Positions 43,680 through 52,668 of a DNA stretch of 64,000 bases are shown here, piece after piece. The notes under the pieces are model-generated. The model was given only the letters and a program-made list of their open reading frames with translations, ran no database searches and was not told the DNA's origin. Within the stretch, counting starts at the first letter, position 1, and each line of letters opens with the position of its first letter. Both the position numbers and the translations under genes were made by a program. The stretch comes from Prevotella sp. (GTDB taxonomy: Bacteria; Bacteroidota; Bacteroidia; Bacteroidales; Dysgonomonadaceae): positions 62,001 to 126,000 of the forward strand of contig JAITVV010000095.1 of the NCBI GenBank assembly GCA_031285625.1. Direction: 5' to 3'.

Positions 43680-44657
43680 ATGCAAAAAGTATTAGTTACT
43701 GGAGCCGATGGCTTTATAGGATCTCATCTGACTGAAATGCTTTTAGAAAAAGGATACACAGTAGTGGCTTTAACGTACTATAATTCATTTAATGACTGGG
43801 GATGGCTAGAAGGTAGTAATAATCCAAATTTAACTGTCATTAATGGAGATATACGTGATCCTCACTTTTGCAAGCATATAACTAAAGATATTGATATCAT
43901 TTTTCATTTAGCAGCACTCATCGCAATACCTTATTCATATGTAGCACCTGACAGCTATGTAGATACGAACATAAAAGGTACATTAAATATTTGTCAGGCA
44001 GCTAAGGAAAATAATGTAAAAAAAATTTTAGTAACATCTACCTCAGAAGTTTACGGAACGGCAAAGTATGTTCCTATTGATGAAGATCACCCCAAACAGC
44101 CACAATCGCCCTATTCTGCCACAAAAATTGGCGCTGATGCAATAGCTCTTAGTTTCTATAATGCTTTCGAACTTCCAGTAGTTATAGTCAGACCATTCAA
44201 CACATATGGACCACGACAATCAGCAAGGGCTATTATTCCTACCATCATATCTCAAATAGCGAGTGGAATCAGAGAAATCAAACTAGGCGATCTTACCCCC
44301 ACTCGAGATTTCAATTTCGTCAAAGATACTTGCAAAGGATTTATTGATTTGGCAAAATGCGATGCAGCTATCGGACAAGAAGTAAATATAGCGAGCAATT
44401 ACGAAATATCAATGAGAGATACATTGGAATTAATAGCCCAAATAATGGGAGCCGATGTAAAATTTATAGAAGATAAACAACGTTTACGTCCCAAAAGCTC
44501 AGAAGTATTTAGACTATGGGGAGATAATACAAAGATAAAAGAGCTGACTGGTTTCACCCCTGAATATGACATTGAAAGAGGCCTCAAAGAAACCATTGAA
44601 TGGTTTACTCAACCTGAAAATTTAAAAAAATATAAAGCAAATATATACAATGTATAA
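43680..44657 (+). CDS. legB: GDP-N-acetylglucosamine 4,6-dehydratase
   Basis: A 325-residue extended short-chain dehydrogenase. GADGFIGSH (8-16) binds NAD, and the catalytic YSATK (Y145, K149) and TSEVYG (121-126) are in place. In the legionaminic acid route LegB makes the 4-keto-6-deoxy sugar from GDP-GlcNAc. Assignment rests on its order before LegC, LegI and LegG, together with the GDP-forming PtmE-like gene downstream; sequence alone does not separate it from UDP-sugar dehydratases. It is 4 bases after the wzz-like gene. Confidence 0.85.
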   Translation: MQKVLVTGADGFIGSHLTEMLLEKGYTVVALTYYNSFNDWGWLEGSNNPNLTVINGDIRDPHFCKHITKDIDIIFHLAALIAIPYSYVAPDSYVDTNIKGTLNICQAAKENNVKKILVTSTSEVYGTAKYVPIDEDHPKQPQSPYSATKIGADAIALSFYNAFELPVVIVRPFNTYGPRQSARAIIPTIISQIASGIREIKLGDLTPTRDFNFVKDTCKGFIDLAKCDAAIGQEVNIASNYEISMRDTLELIAQIMGADVKFIEDKQRLRPKSSEVFRLWGDNTKIKELTGFTPEYDIERGLKETIEWFTQPENLKKYKANIYNV

Positions 44658-45792
44658 TGACTTTATCAAATATGTAAGAAAGATATATAGTACCCATGAT
44701 TTTATACCTCTCCATGCTCCGTATTTTTCTGGAAATGAAAAGGTATATCTGGAAGAGTGTATTGATACTACATTTGTATCTAGTGTAGGTAAGTTTGTTG
44801 ATCGCTTTGAAGAAATGGTTAAAGCATATACCAATACCAAACGAGCCGTTGTTTGTGTTAATGGAACAAATGCGCTTCATCTTGCATTACTACTGGTAGG
44901 AGTTGAACGCGAAGACGAAGTCTTAACTCAAGCACTAACATTTATTGCTACAGCTAATGCTATCAGTTATGCAGGTGCGGCACCTGTTTTTATTGATGTT
45001 GATAAAGATACTATGGGTCTTTCGCCTGATAAAGTCAGAGATTGGCTCGTAAAGAATACTGAAATGCATTCAGGAGCATGCTACAATAAAAAAACGGGAC
45101 GTAGAGTCAAAGCATGTATACCAATGCATACCTTTGGGCATCCAGTTAAGATAGATCAGTTAGCTAGTATATGTAGAGAGTATAATATAGAGTTAGTTGA
45201 AGATGCTGCAGAAAGCCTAGGCAGCTTTTATAAAGGTCAACATACTGGTACTTTTGGGAAGATTGGAATTCTAAGCTTCAATGGAAATAAAACCATTACA
45301 ACAGGTGGTGGCGGGATGTTGCTTTTTCAGGATGAAAAGTTAGGTGATTATGCCAAACATATCACAACTCAGGCCAAGGTTTCTCACCAATGGGAATTTG
45401 TACACGACCATATTGGTTATAATTATCGGATGCCAAACATAAATGCAGCCATAGGCTGTGCACAAATGGAAAATCTAGATACAATACTGGCTAATAAAAG
45501 AGAAACAGCTTCAATGTACAAAGAGTATTTCCAAAGTATAAATGATATATCTTTTTTCACCGAGCCTGAAGATTCTAGATCTAACTATTGGCTAAATGCA
45601 ATCTTATTAAAAGATAAAGACTCCCGAGATAACTTTCTGAAATATACGAACGATAATGGTGTAATGACTCGCCCTATATGGACATTAATGAGCAAATTAC
45701 CCATGTTTAAAGATTGCGAAACTGATGATTTAACAAACACAATCTGGTTTGAAGAAAGAGTAGTTAATATACCAAGTAGTGTGAGAATATGA
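44650..45792 (+). CDS. legC: PLP-dependent 4-aminotransferase for the keto-sugar
   Basis: A 380-residue DegT/DnrJ/EryC1-family enzyme that aminates C4 of the 4-keto-6-deoxy GlcNAc derivative. The PLP lysine is K214 in SFNGNKTITTGGGG and D185 (EDAAES) supports the ring. Sequence features are those of LegC/PseC-type transaminases. It overlaps legB by 8 bases and the next gene by 4. Confidence 0.9.
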   Translation: MYNDFIKYVRKIYSTHDFIPLHAPYFSGNEKVYLEECIDTTFVSSVGKFVDRFEEMVKAYTNTKRAVVCVNGTNALHLALLLVGVEREDEVLTQALTFIATANAISYAGAAPVFIDVDKDTMGLSPDKVRDWLVKNTEMHSGACYNKKTGRRVKACIPMHTFGHPVKIDQLASICREYNIELVEDAAESLGSFYKGQHTGTFGKIGILSFNGNKTITTGGGGMLLFQDEKLGDYAKHITTQAKVSHQWEFVHDHIGYNYRMPNINAAIGCAQMENLDTILANKRETASMYKEYFQSINDISFFTEPEDSRSNYWLNAILLKDKDSRDNFLKYTNDNGVMTRPIWTLMSKLPMFKDCETDDLTNTIWFEERVVNIPSSVRI

Positions 45793-46415
45793 CAAAAAAT
45801 TTAATTCTCGTTGGTGGTGGAGGGCACTGTAAATCTGTTATAGATGCAGCTTGTAGTGCAGGATTCCATATTTTAGGAGTTCTGGATACTCTGGAGAATA
45901 TAGGTAAGTCTATTCTTGATGTAAAAATTATCGGTGACGACTCTTTAATAAATGAGTATATCGGTTCTGCTATGTTTGTAGTAACTGTTGGCTCCATAAA
46001 AAAAACTGCTCTGAGAATAAAACTACATAACATGATTATTGATGCTGGAGGAAGGCTTGCAACCATAGTAGCCTCTACTGCTCATGTATCGAAATATGCC
46101 ACAATAGATGAAGGATCAGTTATATTACACAATACATGTATTAATGCTGATGCCAGAATTGGTAAGAGTTGTATTATAAATACCTTTGCTAATATCGAAC
46201 ATGAAGCTGAAATTGGAGATTTCTCACATATTTCAACAGGAGCTATGGTTAATGGAGCCTGTAAAATTGGAAAATCGGTTTTCATAGGAAGCCAGAGTGT
46301 CTTAGCCCAATGTGTATCTGTAGCTGATTATGCAATAGTTAGCGCAGGTACCTTTGTTAGTAAGAATATTCAGGAGAAGGGGATATATGCAGGAAATCCT
46401 ATGCGTAAATTTTAA
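45789..46415 (+). CDS. NeuD-type sugar N-acetyltransferase (LegH role inferred)
   Basis: A 208-residue protein of the NeuD/PglD family. The N-terminal Rossmann-like domain (LILVGGGGHCKSVIDAA) is followed by a left-handed beta-helix (about 95-200; HVSKYATIDEGSVILHN, GKSVFIGSQSVLAQC). Such enzymes acetylate the 4-amino group of bacillosamine-type sugars, so it is the natural candidate for the N4-acetylation step done by LegH elsewhere. It is translationally coupled to legC (4-base overlap). O-acetylation of the finished sialic acid is the alternative role. Confidence 0.8.
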   Translation: MTKNLILVGGGGHCKSVIDAACSAGFHILGVLDTLENIGKSILDVKIIGDDSLINEYIGSAMFVVTVGSIKKTALRIKLHNMIIDAGGRLATIVASTAHVSKYATIDEGSVILHNTCINADARIGKSCIINTFANIEHEAEIGDFSHISTGAMVNGACKIGKSVFIGSQSVLAQCVSVADYAIVSAGTFVSKNIQEKGIYAGNPMRKF

Positions 46416-46423
46416 TAATTAAA

Positions 46424-47434
46424 ATGAATAGAACAATCATTATTGCAGAAGCAGGAGTTAACCATAATGGATCAATTGATTTAGCAAAAGAATTAATTGA
46501 TGCAGCTGTTGAAGCAGACGTTGATTATATTAAGTTTCAAACCTTCAAGGCAAAAAAACTCGCTTCAAAAACTGCTCAAAAAGCGGAATATCAAGATCGC
46601 AATACAAGCTCGGCTAATAATGAATCTCAACAAGAGATGTTATCTAAACTGGAACTAAGTGTAGATGACCATAATGAGTTGATTGCCTATTGCCAGAAAA
46701 AGAATATCCGTTTTTTCTCAACAGCCTTCGATCTAGAGAGTGTGGATTTTTTAGCTAGCCTCAATTTAGGATTATGGAAGATACCCTCCGGAGAAATAAC
46801 TAACTATCCATATATCAGACGTATTGCACAAACAAAAGAACCGATTATATTGTCAACTGGCATGTCAGATATGGATGATATAAAAGCGGCGATACAAGTA
46901 CTCGTTGAGAATGGGGTTAACAAACAAGAGATAACTGTTTTACACTGTAATACAGAATATCCTACACCTATGAAAGACGTAAATCTGAAAGCAATGAACC
47001 ATATTGCAAAAGAACTAGGTGTAAGAATAGGATATTCGGATCACACATTGGGAATAGAAGTTCCCATTGCTGCTGTAGCTTTGGGTGCGACTATCATTGA
47101 GAAGCACTTTACGTTGGATCGAGAGATGAAGGGGCCAGACCACAAAGCATCCCTAGAACCCAATGAATTAAAGGCGATGGTAAAAGCCATCAGAAATATA
47201 GAAGAAGCTTTAGGTATTGAAGATAAAAAGGTCTCAGAATCAGAACAAAAGAATATAGCAATTGCCCGAAAAAGTATTGTAGCAGCACTACCCATAAAAA
47301 AAGGAGAGATTCTTACGGAAGAAAATATCACGGTAAAAAGACCAGGAACAGGGATATCTCCGATGAAGTGGGAAACTGTGGTAGGACAAAAAGCTATACG
47401 TGATTTTGAAGAAGACGAGTTGATAGAGTTATGA
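46424..47434 (+). CDS. legI: N,N'-diacetyllegionaminate synthase
   Basis: A 336-residue NeuB-family synthase. The TIM-barrel domain (EAGVNHNGSIDLAKELI, KFQTFKA, STGMSDMDDI, HCNTEYPTP) condenses phosphoenolpyruvate with 2,4-diacetamido-2,4,6-trideoxymannose. A C-terminal SAF domain (about 275-336, with RKSIVAALPIKKGE and KRPGTGISP) closes over the site. Together with legB, legC and legG it argues for legionaminic rather than N-acetylneuraminic acid. Confidence 0.92.
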   Translation: MNRTIIIAEAGVNHNGSIDLAKELIDAAVEADVDYIKFQTFKAKKLASKTAQKAEYQDRNTSSANNESQQEMLSKLELSVDDHNELIAYCQKKNIRFFSTAFDLESVDFLASLNLGLWKIPSGEITNYPYIRRIAQTKEPIILSTGMSDMDDIKAAIQVLVENGVNKQEITVLHCNTEYPTPMKDVNLKAMNHIAKELGVRIGYSDHTLGIEVPIAAVALGATIIEKHFTLDREMKGPDHKASLEPNELKAMVKAIRNIEEALGIEDKKVSESEQKNIAIARKSIVAALPIKKGEILTEENITVKRPGTGISPMKWETVVGQKAIRDFEEDELIEL

Positions 47435-47437
47435 GCC

Positions 47438-48595
47438 ATGCGTAAAATATGTGTTATTACAGGAACCAGAGCTGAGTATGGTATATTAAGCCATTTGATG
47501 CAGTTAATTCAGAGTAGTACTACTCTGAAGCTACAGATTATTGCAACCAATATGCATCTCTCACCCCAATTTGGACTTACTTATAAAGAAATTGAAAACG
47601 ATGGTTTCTTTATAGACAAAAAAGTTCAAATGCTTCTTTCTGCAGATACAGCAAATGCAACAGTAAAATCTGTAGGCTTAGCTACAATTGGCTTTGCTGA
47701 TGCTTTTGAAGAATTACAACCTGACCTTATTCTTATATTAGGTGATCGGTATGAGATGCTTGCAACAGCAACAGCAGCATTGTTGTATAAAATCCCGGTT
47801 GCTCATCTTCATGGAGGAGAGATCACCGAAGGCGCCTATGATGATGCTATACGCCATGCTATCACAAAGCTGAGCCATCTTCATTTTACATCGACAGAAG
47901 AATATCGAAAAAGGGTTATTCAGTTAGGAGAGAATCCGGATAGAGTTTTTAATGTTGGAGCGTTAGGTGTAGAAAATGTACTCAACACACCATTGATGAG
48001 AAAGACAGAATTGGAAACCAGTATGAGTTTTAATTTAGGAGAAAAATGTTTATTGGTAACATTTCATCCAGTTACTCTGGAAAGCAGTTCTTCTCTAAAA
48101 CAATTTCAAGATTTATTGGCTGTTTTGGAAGAATATACGGATTATAAGATTGTTTTTACAATGCCAAATTCGGACACCGAAGGTCATTCAATAATGACTC
48201 TTATAGATGATTTTGTCCAAAATCATAATAATTCGATTTCATATACTTCATTAGGTAAACTAAGATATTTATCTTTATTGCAATTTGTGGATGCTGTTGT
48301 GGGAAACTCGTCCAGTGGTATTATCGAAGTACCCAGTATGGGTATACCAACGTTAAATATAGGAAACAGACAGAAAGGGCGAATTCAAGGAGCAGGCATC
48401 ATTAATTGTGAACCTGATTATGCTAGTATCAAAGAAGGAATGACCAAAGTACTTTCACCTGAGATAAAAGAAATAGCAAAAAAAAGAATAAATCCTTACA
48501 TGAAAGAAGGGACATCTAGTACTATCCTAAATATTCTCCAAGAAATTAATTTGGATAGAATGGTCAACAAAACTTTTTATGATTTGAGAGAATGA
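47438..48595 (+). CDS. legG: NeuC/LegG-type UDP- or GDP-sugar hydrolysing 2-epimerase
   Basis: A 385-residue enzyme of the NeuC/WecB fold that removes the nucleotide and epimerises C2. Motifs are GTRAEYGI at the N-terminus, LGDRYEMLA, HLHGGEITEGAYDD and the C-terminal GNSSSGIIE. In the Leg pathway it yields 2,4-diacetamido-2,4,6-trideoxymannose from the GDP-linked precursor. It overlaps ptmE by 4 bases. Confidence 0.9.
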   Translation: MRKICVITGTRAEYGILSHLMQLIQSSTTLKLQIIATNMHLSPQFGLTYKEIENDGFFIDKKVQMLLSADTANATVKSVGLATIGFADAFEELQPDLILILGDRYEMLATATAALLYKIPVAHLHGGEITEGAYDDAIRHAITKLSHLHFTSTEEYRKRVIQLGENPDRVFNVGALGVENVLNTPLMRKTELETSMSFNLGEKCLLVTFHPVTLESSSSLKQFQDLLAVLEEYTDYKIVFTMPNSDTEGHSIMTLIDDFVQNHNNSISYTSLGKLRYLSLLQFVDAVVGNSSSGIIEVPSMGIPTLNIGNRQKGRIQGAGIINCEPDYASIKEGMTKVLSPEIKEIAKKRINPYMKEGTSSTILNILQEINLDRMVNKTFYDLRE

Positions 48596-49632
48596 CAGAA
48601 TATTCTAAATATATAATATCAAATAAAGCTTCTATCCAAAAAGCCCTATTATCATTGAATCAATTATCAAGTGAGGCTCTTACTCTATTTGTTATCGACG
48701 AAAATGAAGTAATGATTGGAACATTAACTGATGGTGATACTAGAAGGAAATTGATAGAAGGCTGTAACCTGTCAGATTCTGTACTATCTGTAATGAATCC
48801 AAATTTTCATTATGTACGAAAGAATGATATAAATGTTCAAAAAATTAAACTTATCAAAGAGAAAGGAATAGTCTTGATTCCGGTATTAGATGAGAAAAAC
48901 CGGATTTGTCAAATATTTAATTTAAAGAAGAAAAAATCCATCCTCCCGCTTGATGTAGTTCTCATGGCAGGGGGAAAGGGAGAAAGGCTTAGACCTTTAA
49001 CTGAAAATATGCCAAAGCCTCTTTTGCTAGTTGGAGATAAGTGTATTATCGATCATAATATAGACCGTTTGATCGAATTTGGCATTAATAATATAAACGT
49101 AACCGTTAATTACCTGAAAGAGCAAATAATAGATCATTTCAGAAAACCTCGGAATGAGACCCGAATAAACTGCATCACTGAGCCATGTTATTTAGGGACA
49201 ATCGGATCGGTAAAGTTTATCGAAACTTTTCATAATGATTATATCTTAGTAATGAATTCTGATTTGTTCACTAATATAAATTATGAAGATTTATTCTTAC
49301 ATTTTATAAACAATAATGCAGATATGTCAGTGGTAGCTGTACCTTATACTGTATCTATTCCATATGGGGTATTCGACCTTGATGGACGAAATATTAAAGG
49401 TATTCAGGAAAAACCGGTATTTAACTATTATGCAAATGCAGGTATTTACCTGTTCAAGAAGGAGCTATTAAAACATATACCAGACAATGAGTTTTTTAAT
49501 GCTACTGATTTTATCGATGTATTAGTAGAGAAAGGATATAATGTTATCCGGTTTCCGTTAACTGGTTATTGGATAGATATAGGTAAACATGAGGAATATA
49601 AAAAAGCTCAAGAGTTAGTAAAACATATGTAA
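48592..49632 (+). CDS. ptmE: CBS-domain nucleotidyltransferase, GlcN-1-P guanylyltransferase-like
   Basis: A 346-residue two-part enzyme. Two CBS motifs fill residues about 1-115 (TLTDGDTRRKLIEG, VMNPNFHYVRKND) and a nucleotidyltransferase starts with VVLMAGGKGERLRPLTENM (123-140), carrying the GxGxRL signature and KP. In Campylobacter PtmE, of the same build, makes GDP-GlcN from GlcN-1-P, the entry to the GDP-linked Leg route. The nucleotide preference here is inferred from the neighbours. Confidence 0.83.
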   Translation: MTEYSKYIISNKASIQKALLSLNQLSSEALTLFVIDENEVMIGTLTDGDTRRKLIEGCNLSDSVLSVMNPNFHYVRKNDINVQKIKLIKEKGIVLIPVLDEKNRICQIFNLKKKKSILPLDVVLMAGGKGERLRPLTENMPKPLLLVGDKCIIDHNIDRLIEFGINNINVTVNYLKEQIIDHFRKPRNETRINCITEPCYLGTIGSVKFIETFHNDYILVMNSDLFTNINYEDLFLHFINNNADMSVVAVPYTVSIPYGVFDLDGRNIKGIQEKPVFNYYANAGIYLFKKELLKHIPDNEFFNATDFIDVLVEKGYNVIRFPLTGYWIDIGKHEEYKKAQELVKHM

Positions 49633-49633
49633 T

Positions 49634-50356
49634 ATGAAGATATTAATAACAATCTGTGCTAGAGGCGGTTCGAAAGGTATTCCGGGTAAGAATATAAAGG
49701 CTATAGGGAATAAACCTCTTATTGCATATACAATTGATATTGCAAACCGATTTAAGAAAAAGTATTCTCAGACAACTATAGCATTATCTACTGACTCTGA
49801 GGAGATCAGAAAAATTTCCTCTGAATATGGACTTGAATCTGAATATTTAAGACCCGATTTTTTAGCAGGAGATAAGGTTGGAAAGATTGATGCAATTAAT
49901 GATGTTCTTTTTTTCTATGAGAAGAAATACAAGACCAAGTATGATTACATTCTGGATATGGATGTTACTTCTCCATTAAGAAATTTGGAAGATATAGAAA
50001 ATGCCCTAGCAATTATCCAAGATGACTTACAGGCTGTAAATCTATTCTCAGTTAGTGATCCTGATCGGAATCCCTATTTCAATATGGTAGAAAAAAAAGC
50101 AGATGGATACTATTCATTAGTAAAAAATGTTGATAATACTGTTCTCACACGTCAGTCTGCACCTGAGGTATATTCTCTCAATGCTTCTTTTTATATCTAT
50201 AGGCGCTGCTTTTTCGACTTAGGCTATAAAGGAGCAATAACAGATAAGAGTTTGATATACAAGATCCCTCATATATGTTTCGATTTAGATCATCCAATTG
50301 ACTTCGATTTTATGACCTACCTTATTGATATGGGTAAACTAGATTTCAATTTATGA
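49634..50356 (+). CDS. legF: CMP-N,N'-diacetyllegionaminic acid synthase
   Basis: A 240-residue CMP-sugar synthase. The CTP-binding motif is ARGGSKGIPGKNIK (9-22). SFYIYRR and DLDHPIDFDF towards the C-terminus fit the acylneuraminate cytidylyltransferase family. It activates the nonulosonic acid for transfer. It starts 1 base after the ptmE stop codon and overlaps the next gene by 4. Confidence 0.92.
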   Translation: MKILITICARGGSKGIPGKNIKAIGNKPLIAYTIDIANRFKKKYSQTTIALSTDSEEIRKISSEYGLESEYLRPDFLAGDKVGKIDAINDVLFFYEKKYKTKYDYILDMDVTSPLRNLEDIENALAIIQDDLQAVNLFSVSDPDRNPYFNMVEKKADGYYSLVKNVDNTVLTRQSAPEVYSLNASFYIYRRCFFDLGYKGAITDKSLIYKIPHICFDLDHPIDFDFMTYLIDMGKLDFNL

Positions 50357-51273
50357 ATATATTGATTATGGGATTAGGTTCCATTGCACGAAAACATATT
50401 GATGCACTTAAATTGCTCAATATAGAATATACCCTGTATGCATTGAGGTCTTCAGTTAGTGCACTAGAAGAGGCTGGAATAAAGAATGTATATTCTTTAA
50501 AAGAAATTGAAGAAATAAAAATTTCATTTGCAATAATTTCCAATCCCACATCAAATCACAAAGACACAATACTAAACCTATTAGATCTTAATTGTCCTCT
50601 ATTTATAGAAAAACCCTTATATCATAAATTAGATGTGGATGAGATCCTAGCCGATGTAAACAAAAGAAATATATTAACCTATGTTGCGTGTAATCTCAGA
50701 TTTTTAGATTCACTATTGTTTGTAAAAGACGAAATTATTCAAAATAGGAAAAGACTAAACGAGGTAAATGTATATTGCGGGTCATATTTACCATCATGGA
50801 GAGATACAGATTATAAAATATCTTATAGTGCAATACCATCCTTAGGAGGCGGGGTACATATCGATTTAATTCATGAACTGGATTATTTATATTGGATATT
50901 TGGAATCCCGAATATGGTTCATTCTGTATTTAGGAATGTGTCAAGCTTGAATATAGATGCTTATGATTACGCTAACTATAATCTAATTTATGACCAATTC
51001 TGTGCTAATGTTATACTAAATTATTTTAGAAAAGATTATAAACGAACATTTGAATTAGTATTTGAAAATGAAACATGGCTAGTCGATTTAGCCTGTAATA
51101 CTGTATCTTTGAACGGGAATATAATATATAAATCCAATCAAAAGATAATTGATACATATGCTTCTCAAATGAATTATTTTTTGGATTTGATAAGAACGAA
51201 CAAGAATTCGTCAATAAATACTATTAATGATGCATATGATGTATTAAAAATATGTTTAAATAAACCAGAATAA
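50353..51273 (+). CDS. Gfo/Idh/MocA-family oxidoreductase in the Leg cluster
   Basis: A 306-residue NAD(P)-linked sugar oxidoreductase. The Rossmann loop is GLGSIARKH (7-15), the family EKPLY is at about 95 and GGGVHIDLIHELDYL carries the catalytic His. In Campylobacter legionaminic acid clusters a similar gene (ptmF) lies at the same place next to legF and ptmA; its step is thought to concern the GlcN precursor, which is not certain. The name is withheld because identity is not proven. Confidence 0.8.
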   Translation: MNILIMGLGSIARKHIDALKLLNIEYTLYALRSSVSALEEAGIKNVYSLKEIEEIKISFAIISNPTSNHKDTILNLLDLNCPLFIEKPLYHKLDVDEILADVNKRNILTYVACNLRFLDSLLFVKDEIIQNRKRLNEVNVYCGSYLPSWRDTDYKISYSAIPSLGGGVHIDLIHELDYLYWIFGIPNMVHSVFRNVSSLNIDAYDYANYNLIYDQFCANVILNYFRKDYKRTFELVFENETWLVDLACNTVSLNGNIIYKSNQKIIDTYASQMNYFLDLIRTNKNSSINTINDAYDVLKICLNKPE

Positions 51274-51275
51274 TT

Positions 51276-51902
51276 ATGAAATTAAGTTGCAACACAGAAA
51301 AAGATCAGTTAATAGAAATGTTGATCAGACAGTTGTCTAATTTTTTTATAATTAGTGAAAAAGAAATTGATATATTATGGAAAGAATTTGATCAGGTTTG
51401 GCTACGATTATATAAATGTATTAAATTAGTTGATAACAAATACTTTATCATAGACGGAATTCCGGTCATTAATCCATATCACTCAGGACAATATCTAATA
51501 TATTTATACTTTTATAGTAATATATGTTCAAGCAACAACGAAAAACAATTGGCTGATAAAATATATTACTTAAACAAAATAATGCACTCTTGTGATATTT
51601 ATCATGAAGTAAGTCTGCCTGAGTCTTTTTTCCTCGAACATCCTGTAGGAACAGTACTAGGTAGAGCTAAATATGGAAATAGATTCTTTGCTATGCAAAA
51701 TTGCACCATAGGTGGAAACAAAGGGCACTATCCTATAATAGGAAACAATGTAAGACTCTATTCAGGAGCTAAAGTCTTAGGAAATTCTATTATTGGCGAT
51801 AATGTTACAGTAGCAGCTAATACCTATATTAAAGATACAAATATACCCGATAATGCTACAGTTTTTGGAACTTCACCGCATTTGACTATAAAATATTTAT
51901 AA
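51276..51902 (+). CDS. Serine acetyltransferase-like hexapeptide protein
   Basis: A 208-residue protein. The N-terminal alpha-helical part (1-110, HSGQYLIYLYFYSN) is followed by a left-handed beta-helix of the CysE type (FFLEHPVGTVLGRAKYGNRF, NCTIGGNKGHYPIIGNNVRLY). It starts 2 bases after the Gfo/Idh gene and 5 bases before the SDR gene. The N-terminus differs from typical CysE. It may O- or N-acetylate a sugar intermediate rather than serine. I cannot determine the substrate. Confidence 0.75.
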   Translation: MKLSCNTEKDQLIEMLIRQLSNFFIISEKEIDILWKEFDQVWLRLYKCIKLVDNKYFIIDGIPVINPYHSGQYLIYLYFYSNICSSNNEKQLADKIYYLNKIMHSCDIYHEVSLPESFFLEHPVGTVLGRAKYGNRFFAMQNCTIGGNKGHYPIIGNNVRLYSGAKVLGNSIIGDNVTVAANTYIKDTNIPDNATVFGTSPHLTIKYL

Positions 51903-51907
51903 AAGCC

Positions 51908-52651
51908 ATGATACTAAAAGACAAAGTCATTATAGTTACCGGAGGTTCTGGTTTAATAGGAAAAGCAATCTTGGAAGATATTTGCAAGAAAGGAGGTCTT
52001 GCCATAAATGCAGATATAAACGTACAATCAGATTTAGAAAAAAAAGTAATCAATGTTGATATAACCAATCAAGAATCAATTGTCGATGCAATAAATCAAA
52101 TTAATAAATACTTCGGAAAAATAGATGGACTTGTGAATAATGCTTATCCTCGGACAAAGGATTGGGGTGCTAAATTTGAAGATATTAGTTTTACGTCTTG
52201 GCAAGAAAATGTAGATATTCAAATGAACAGTACATTTTATTTCTGCCAGCAAGCCTTAGCTGTAATGACTAACCAATCCTTCGGTTCAATTGTAAATATT
52301 GGATCAATCTATGGTGTAGTAGGTAATGACTTCACTTTATATGAAGACTACGGAGGCACCTCACCTGCAGCATATGCAGCAATAAAAGGAGGAATAATAA
52401 ATTTAACTAGATATTTAGCTTCATATTATGGGCCACATAATATAAGGATCAATTGTGTATCACCTGGAGGAATACTAGATGAAAAGAATCAACATCCATC
52501 CTTTATATCAAAATATAATAGGAAAGTACCTATGAGGAGAATGGGAAGCCCTGACGATATTGCTCCTGCTGTATCTTTCATGCTCTCTGATGAAGCAAAA
52601 TATATTACAGGCCAAAATTTAATTGTAGACGGAGGTTGGACAACTATATAA
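51908..52651 (+). CDS. ptmA: Short-chain dehydrogenase in the Leg cluster (PtmA-like)
   Basis: A 247-residue classical SDR: TGGSGLIGKA (11-20), VNNAYPRTKDW, NIGSIYGVVG with Ser and the catalytic AYAAIKGG (Tyr-x3-Lys). PtmA of Campylobacter is a related SDR in the same cluster, for which an early precursor role has been proposed. It is the last gene before the sialidase-type lipoprotein. Confidence 0.78.
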   Translation: MILKDKVIIVTGGSGLIGKAILEDICKKGGLAINADINVQSDLEKKVINVDITNQESIVDAINQINKYFGKIDGLVNNAYPRTKDWGAKFEDISFTSWQENVDIQMNSTFYFCQQALAVMTNQSFGSIVNIGSIYGVVGNDFTLYEDYGGTSPAAYAAIKGGIINLTRYLASYYGPHNIRINCVSPGGILDEKNQHPSFISKYNRKVPMRRMGSPDDIAPAVSFMLSDEAKYITGQNLIVDGGWTTI

Positions 52652-52668
52652 TTATTAAAACAAATAAT

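Noticed and set aside
43680-52651. Pseudaminic acid pathway instead of legionaminic acid
   Set aside because: The hydrolysing 2-epimerase at 47438 has NeuC/LegG features, and the CBS-guanylyltransferase of the GDP route is present. No PseG-like hydrolase or PseH was seen. The choice stays an inference until the sugar is analysed.
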